Below are positions 21,198 to 22,568 of a stretch of DNA of 22,568 nucleotides, in pieces; positions within the stretch are counted from its first letter, which is position 1, and the number at the start of each line of letters is the position of its first letter. The stretch comes from Gemmatimonadaceae bacterium (GTDB taxonomy: Bacteria; Gemmatimonadota; Gemmatimonadetes; Gemmatimonadales; Gemmatimonadaceae), in NCBI GenBank assembly GCA_025936015.1, contig JAICUE010000002.1:1-22568 (forward strand), given 5' to 3'. The position numbers and the translations under genes were made by a program. The notes below the pieces were generated by a model. The model worked only from the letters and a program-made list of their open reading frames with translations. It made no database searches and was not told the DNA's origin.

Positions 21198-22568
21198 CGT
21201 GCCGCGAGCCGGATCGCTGGCCGTCGCGGAGGGTGACCGATCCGTTGACGATCACCGCTTCGATCCCGACCGGGTACTGAAAGGGCTCGGCGAAGGTCGC
21301 CCGATCGGCGACGGTCGCCGGGTCGAAGACGACGACATCGCCAGCCATTCCCGTCGCGATGCGACCGCGGTCGGCGAGGCGGAGCCGCGAGGCAGCAAAC
21401 CCGCTCATCTTGTGAACCGCCGATTCGAGGCTCAGCGTCTTCGTCTCGCGAACGTACCTGCCGAGGACGCGCGGGAAGGTGCCGAGGCCGCGCGGGTGCG
21501 GATGGCCGCGCCGTGCGGGTCCCTCGAGCGCGAAGGCGCCGCCGTCGCTGCAGACCATGCCTAACGGGTGAGCGAGGAAGCGCTCGAGGTTCTCCTCGCT
21601 CATCGCGAACACCACCGTCCCGACGTCGGTGTGATTGCGCTGGAGCAGCGCCACCGTCACCGCGTACGGGTCCTGTCCGAGCTTTGCCGCGTAGTCGCCG
21701 AGCCGCTGGCCCTCGGCATCGCGGTCGGCGGGATTGGCGACGCCCGAGATCATGACATTGTTCCAGCCGGCAAGCTTGTCGATCTTGCCTAACGTCGCGG
21801 CGCGTATCTGGCCGGAGGTGTCGGGTGCGGTGAGCCGGGCGAGGAAGGCGTCGGTGCCTCCGTCGAGCGCGGTGATCGGGAAGAGGTTGGTCAACCCGGT
21901 CTGGTAGGCGACATACGGATAGCGGTCGAAGGCGATGTCCATCCCGGCGGCCTTCGCCGCGTCGACCCTGCCTAACGCGTCGCCGATCTTGTGCCAGTTG
22001 CGCGGGCCGGAGGTCTTGAGGTGCGAGATCTGGAGGGGGCAGCCGGCGCCGCGGGCGATCGCGATCGCTTCGTCCATCGCCTCGATCAGCGTGTCGTCCT
22101 CGTTGCGCATGTGCGTCGCGTACGGCAGCCCGCGCGCGGCGAGCGGACGACAGAGGTCGATGAGCTCGTCGCGGCTGGCGAAGGAGCCGGGGGCGTACTC
22201 GAGCCCGGTCGATGCGCCGCAGGCCCCGTCGGCGAGCGCTCCCTCGACGAGCGCGCGCATCTGGCGCTGCTCGCCCGGCGTCGCCGGCCGGTCGTCGTCG
22301 CCGACGACGAGGCCGCGAATGCTCCCGAGGCCGACCATCGACGCGACGTTCACCGCTGCCGGCAGCCCGTTCACCGCGCGGAAGAGCTCGGCCATCGATT
22401 CGAACGAGGCGCTCCTGCCTAACGCGCCACGGACGATGCCGGCCGCGGTCACCGGCCGGCGCGACGGCGCGCGGGAATCGCCGTCCTGGCCGACGACGAT
22501 CGTCGTGACGCCCTGCCGGATCACCGACTCGGAGCGCGGATCGTCGAACAGCGATTCGTCGCCGTGCG
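21160..22568 (-). CDS. D-aminoacylase-type amidohydrolase, 5' end outside the window
   Basis: The visible 468 residues belong to the N-acyl-D-amino-acid deacylase branch of the amidohydrolase superfamily, zinc enzymes that release D-amino acids from N-acyl derivatives. At the edge the frame reads HGDESLFDDPRSES before VIRQGVTTIVVG, the start of the family's HxH region. Further motifs are GLEYAPGSFAS, YATHMRNE, ISHLKTSG, FDRYPY, the catalytic CSDGG, and HPRGLGTFPRVL near the end, all in family order. The protein ends in a typical beta-sandwich tail (AGDVVVFDPATV, VIVNGSVTLRDG). The GTG at 22524 is internal. The gene carries four of the recurring octamers. The exact substrate (D-amino acid, or a related amide or dipeptide) is not determined. 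Confidence 0.9.
   Translation of the reverse strand, partial: HGDESLFDDPRSESVIRQGVTTIVVGQDGDSRAPSRRPVTAAGIVRGALGRSASFESMAELFRAVNGLPAAVNVASMVGLGSIRGLVVGDDDRPATPGEQRQMRALVEGALADGACGASTGLEYAPGSFASRDELIDLCRPLAARGLPYATHMRNEDDTLIEAMDEAIAIARGAGCPLQISHLKTSGPRNWHKIGDALGRVDAAKAAGMDIAFDRYPYVAYQTGLTNLFPITALDGGTDAFLARLTAPDTSGQIRAATLGKIDKLAGWNNVMISGVANPADRDAEGQRLGDYAAKLGQDPYAVTVALLQRNHTDVGTVVFAMSEENLERFLAHPLGMVCSDGGAFALEGPARRGHPHPRGLGTFPRVLGRYVRETKTLSLESAVHKMSGFAASRLRLADRGRIATGMAGDVVVFDPATVADRATFAEPFQYPVGIEAVIVNGSVTLRDGQRSGSRHGRALRPSGATVG

Overview
The window is high-GC bacterial chromosome with a strong G/C third-position preference, several lipoprotein signals of the form AAAC, and few Shine-Dalgarno sites. 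The gene mix (an M1 aminopeptidase lipoprotein with HEAT-like repeats, secreted proteins carrying a PPG..PPAGMCRIW motif, and lasso-type RiPP genes next to an HprK-like kinase) suggests Gemmatimonadota or a related soil phylum. That placement is inference. I saw no tRNA, rRNA, CRISPR array or insertion sequence.

Positions 1-3920, minus strand: a tightly coupled RiPP-type operon. In transcription order it encodes a 62-residue precursor with a lasso-type leader, a secreted lipoprotein, a radical SAM enzyme, an HprK-like kinase, a PqqD-like leader-binding protein and a B2-type leader peptidase, and a further gene probably starts at the left edge. Four of the first five junctions are 4-base stop/start overlaps and the other is a 3-base gap. 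The leader looks like a lasso leader but the core does not fit lasso rules. Palindromes and a candidate promoter lie upstream at 3998-4106.

Positions 4158-9166: a pilin-like gene with an unidentified ORF behind it (minus), then on the plus strand an M1 aminopeptidase lipoprotein, a selenoprotein of the SelW/Rdx family that ordinary ORF calling misses because codon 11 is TGA, and a phosphofructokinase.

Positions 9234-17538: an ABC exporter (minus) diverges from a small secreted protein (plus), which is followed by a strong terminator and a DEAH-box helicase with an RGG-rich tail. The helicase converges on a lytic transglycosylase (minus). That gene diverges from a plus-strand pair: a LysM membrane protein and an App1-like phosphatase.

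Positions 17639-22568: a Yip1-like membrane protein, a roughly 155-base inverted-repeat element and a perfect 36-base palindrome in a gene-free stretch, a small hydrophilic protein and a GNAT acetyltransferase (both minus), a TetR regulator with an operator in its own promoter, an ECF sigma factor, and a D-aminoacylase-type amidohydrolase running off the right edge.

Across the whole window the octamer GCCTAACG/CGTTAGGC occurs 16 times by eye, far above expectation, and accounts for nine TTA leucine codons.
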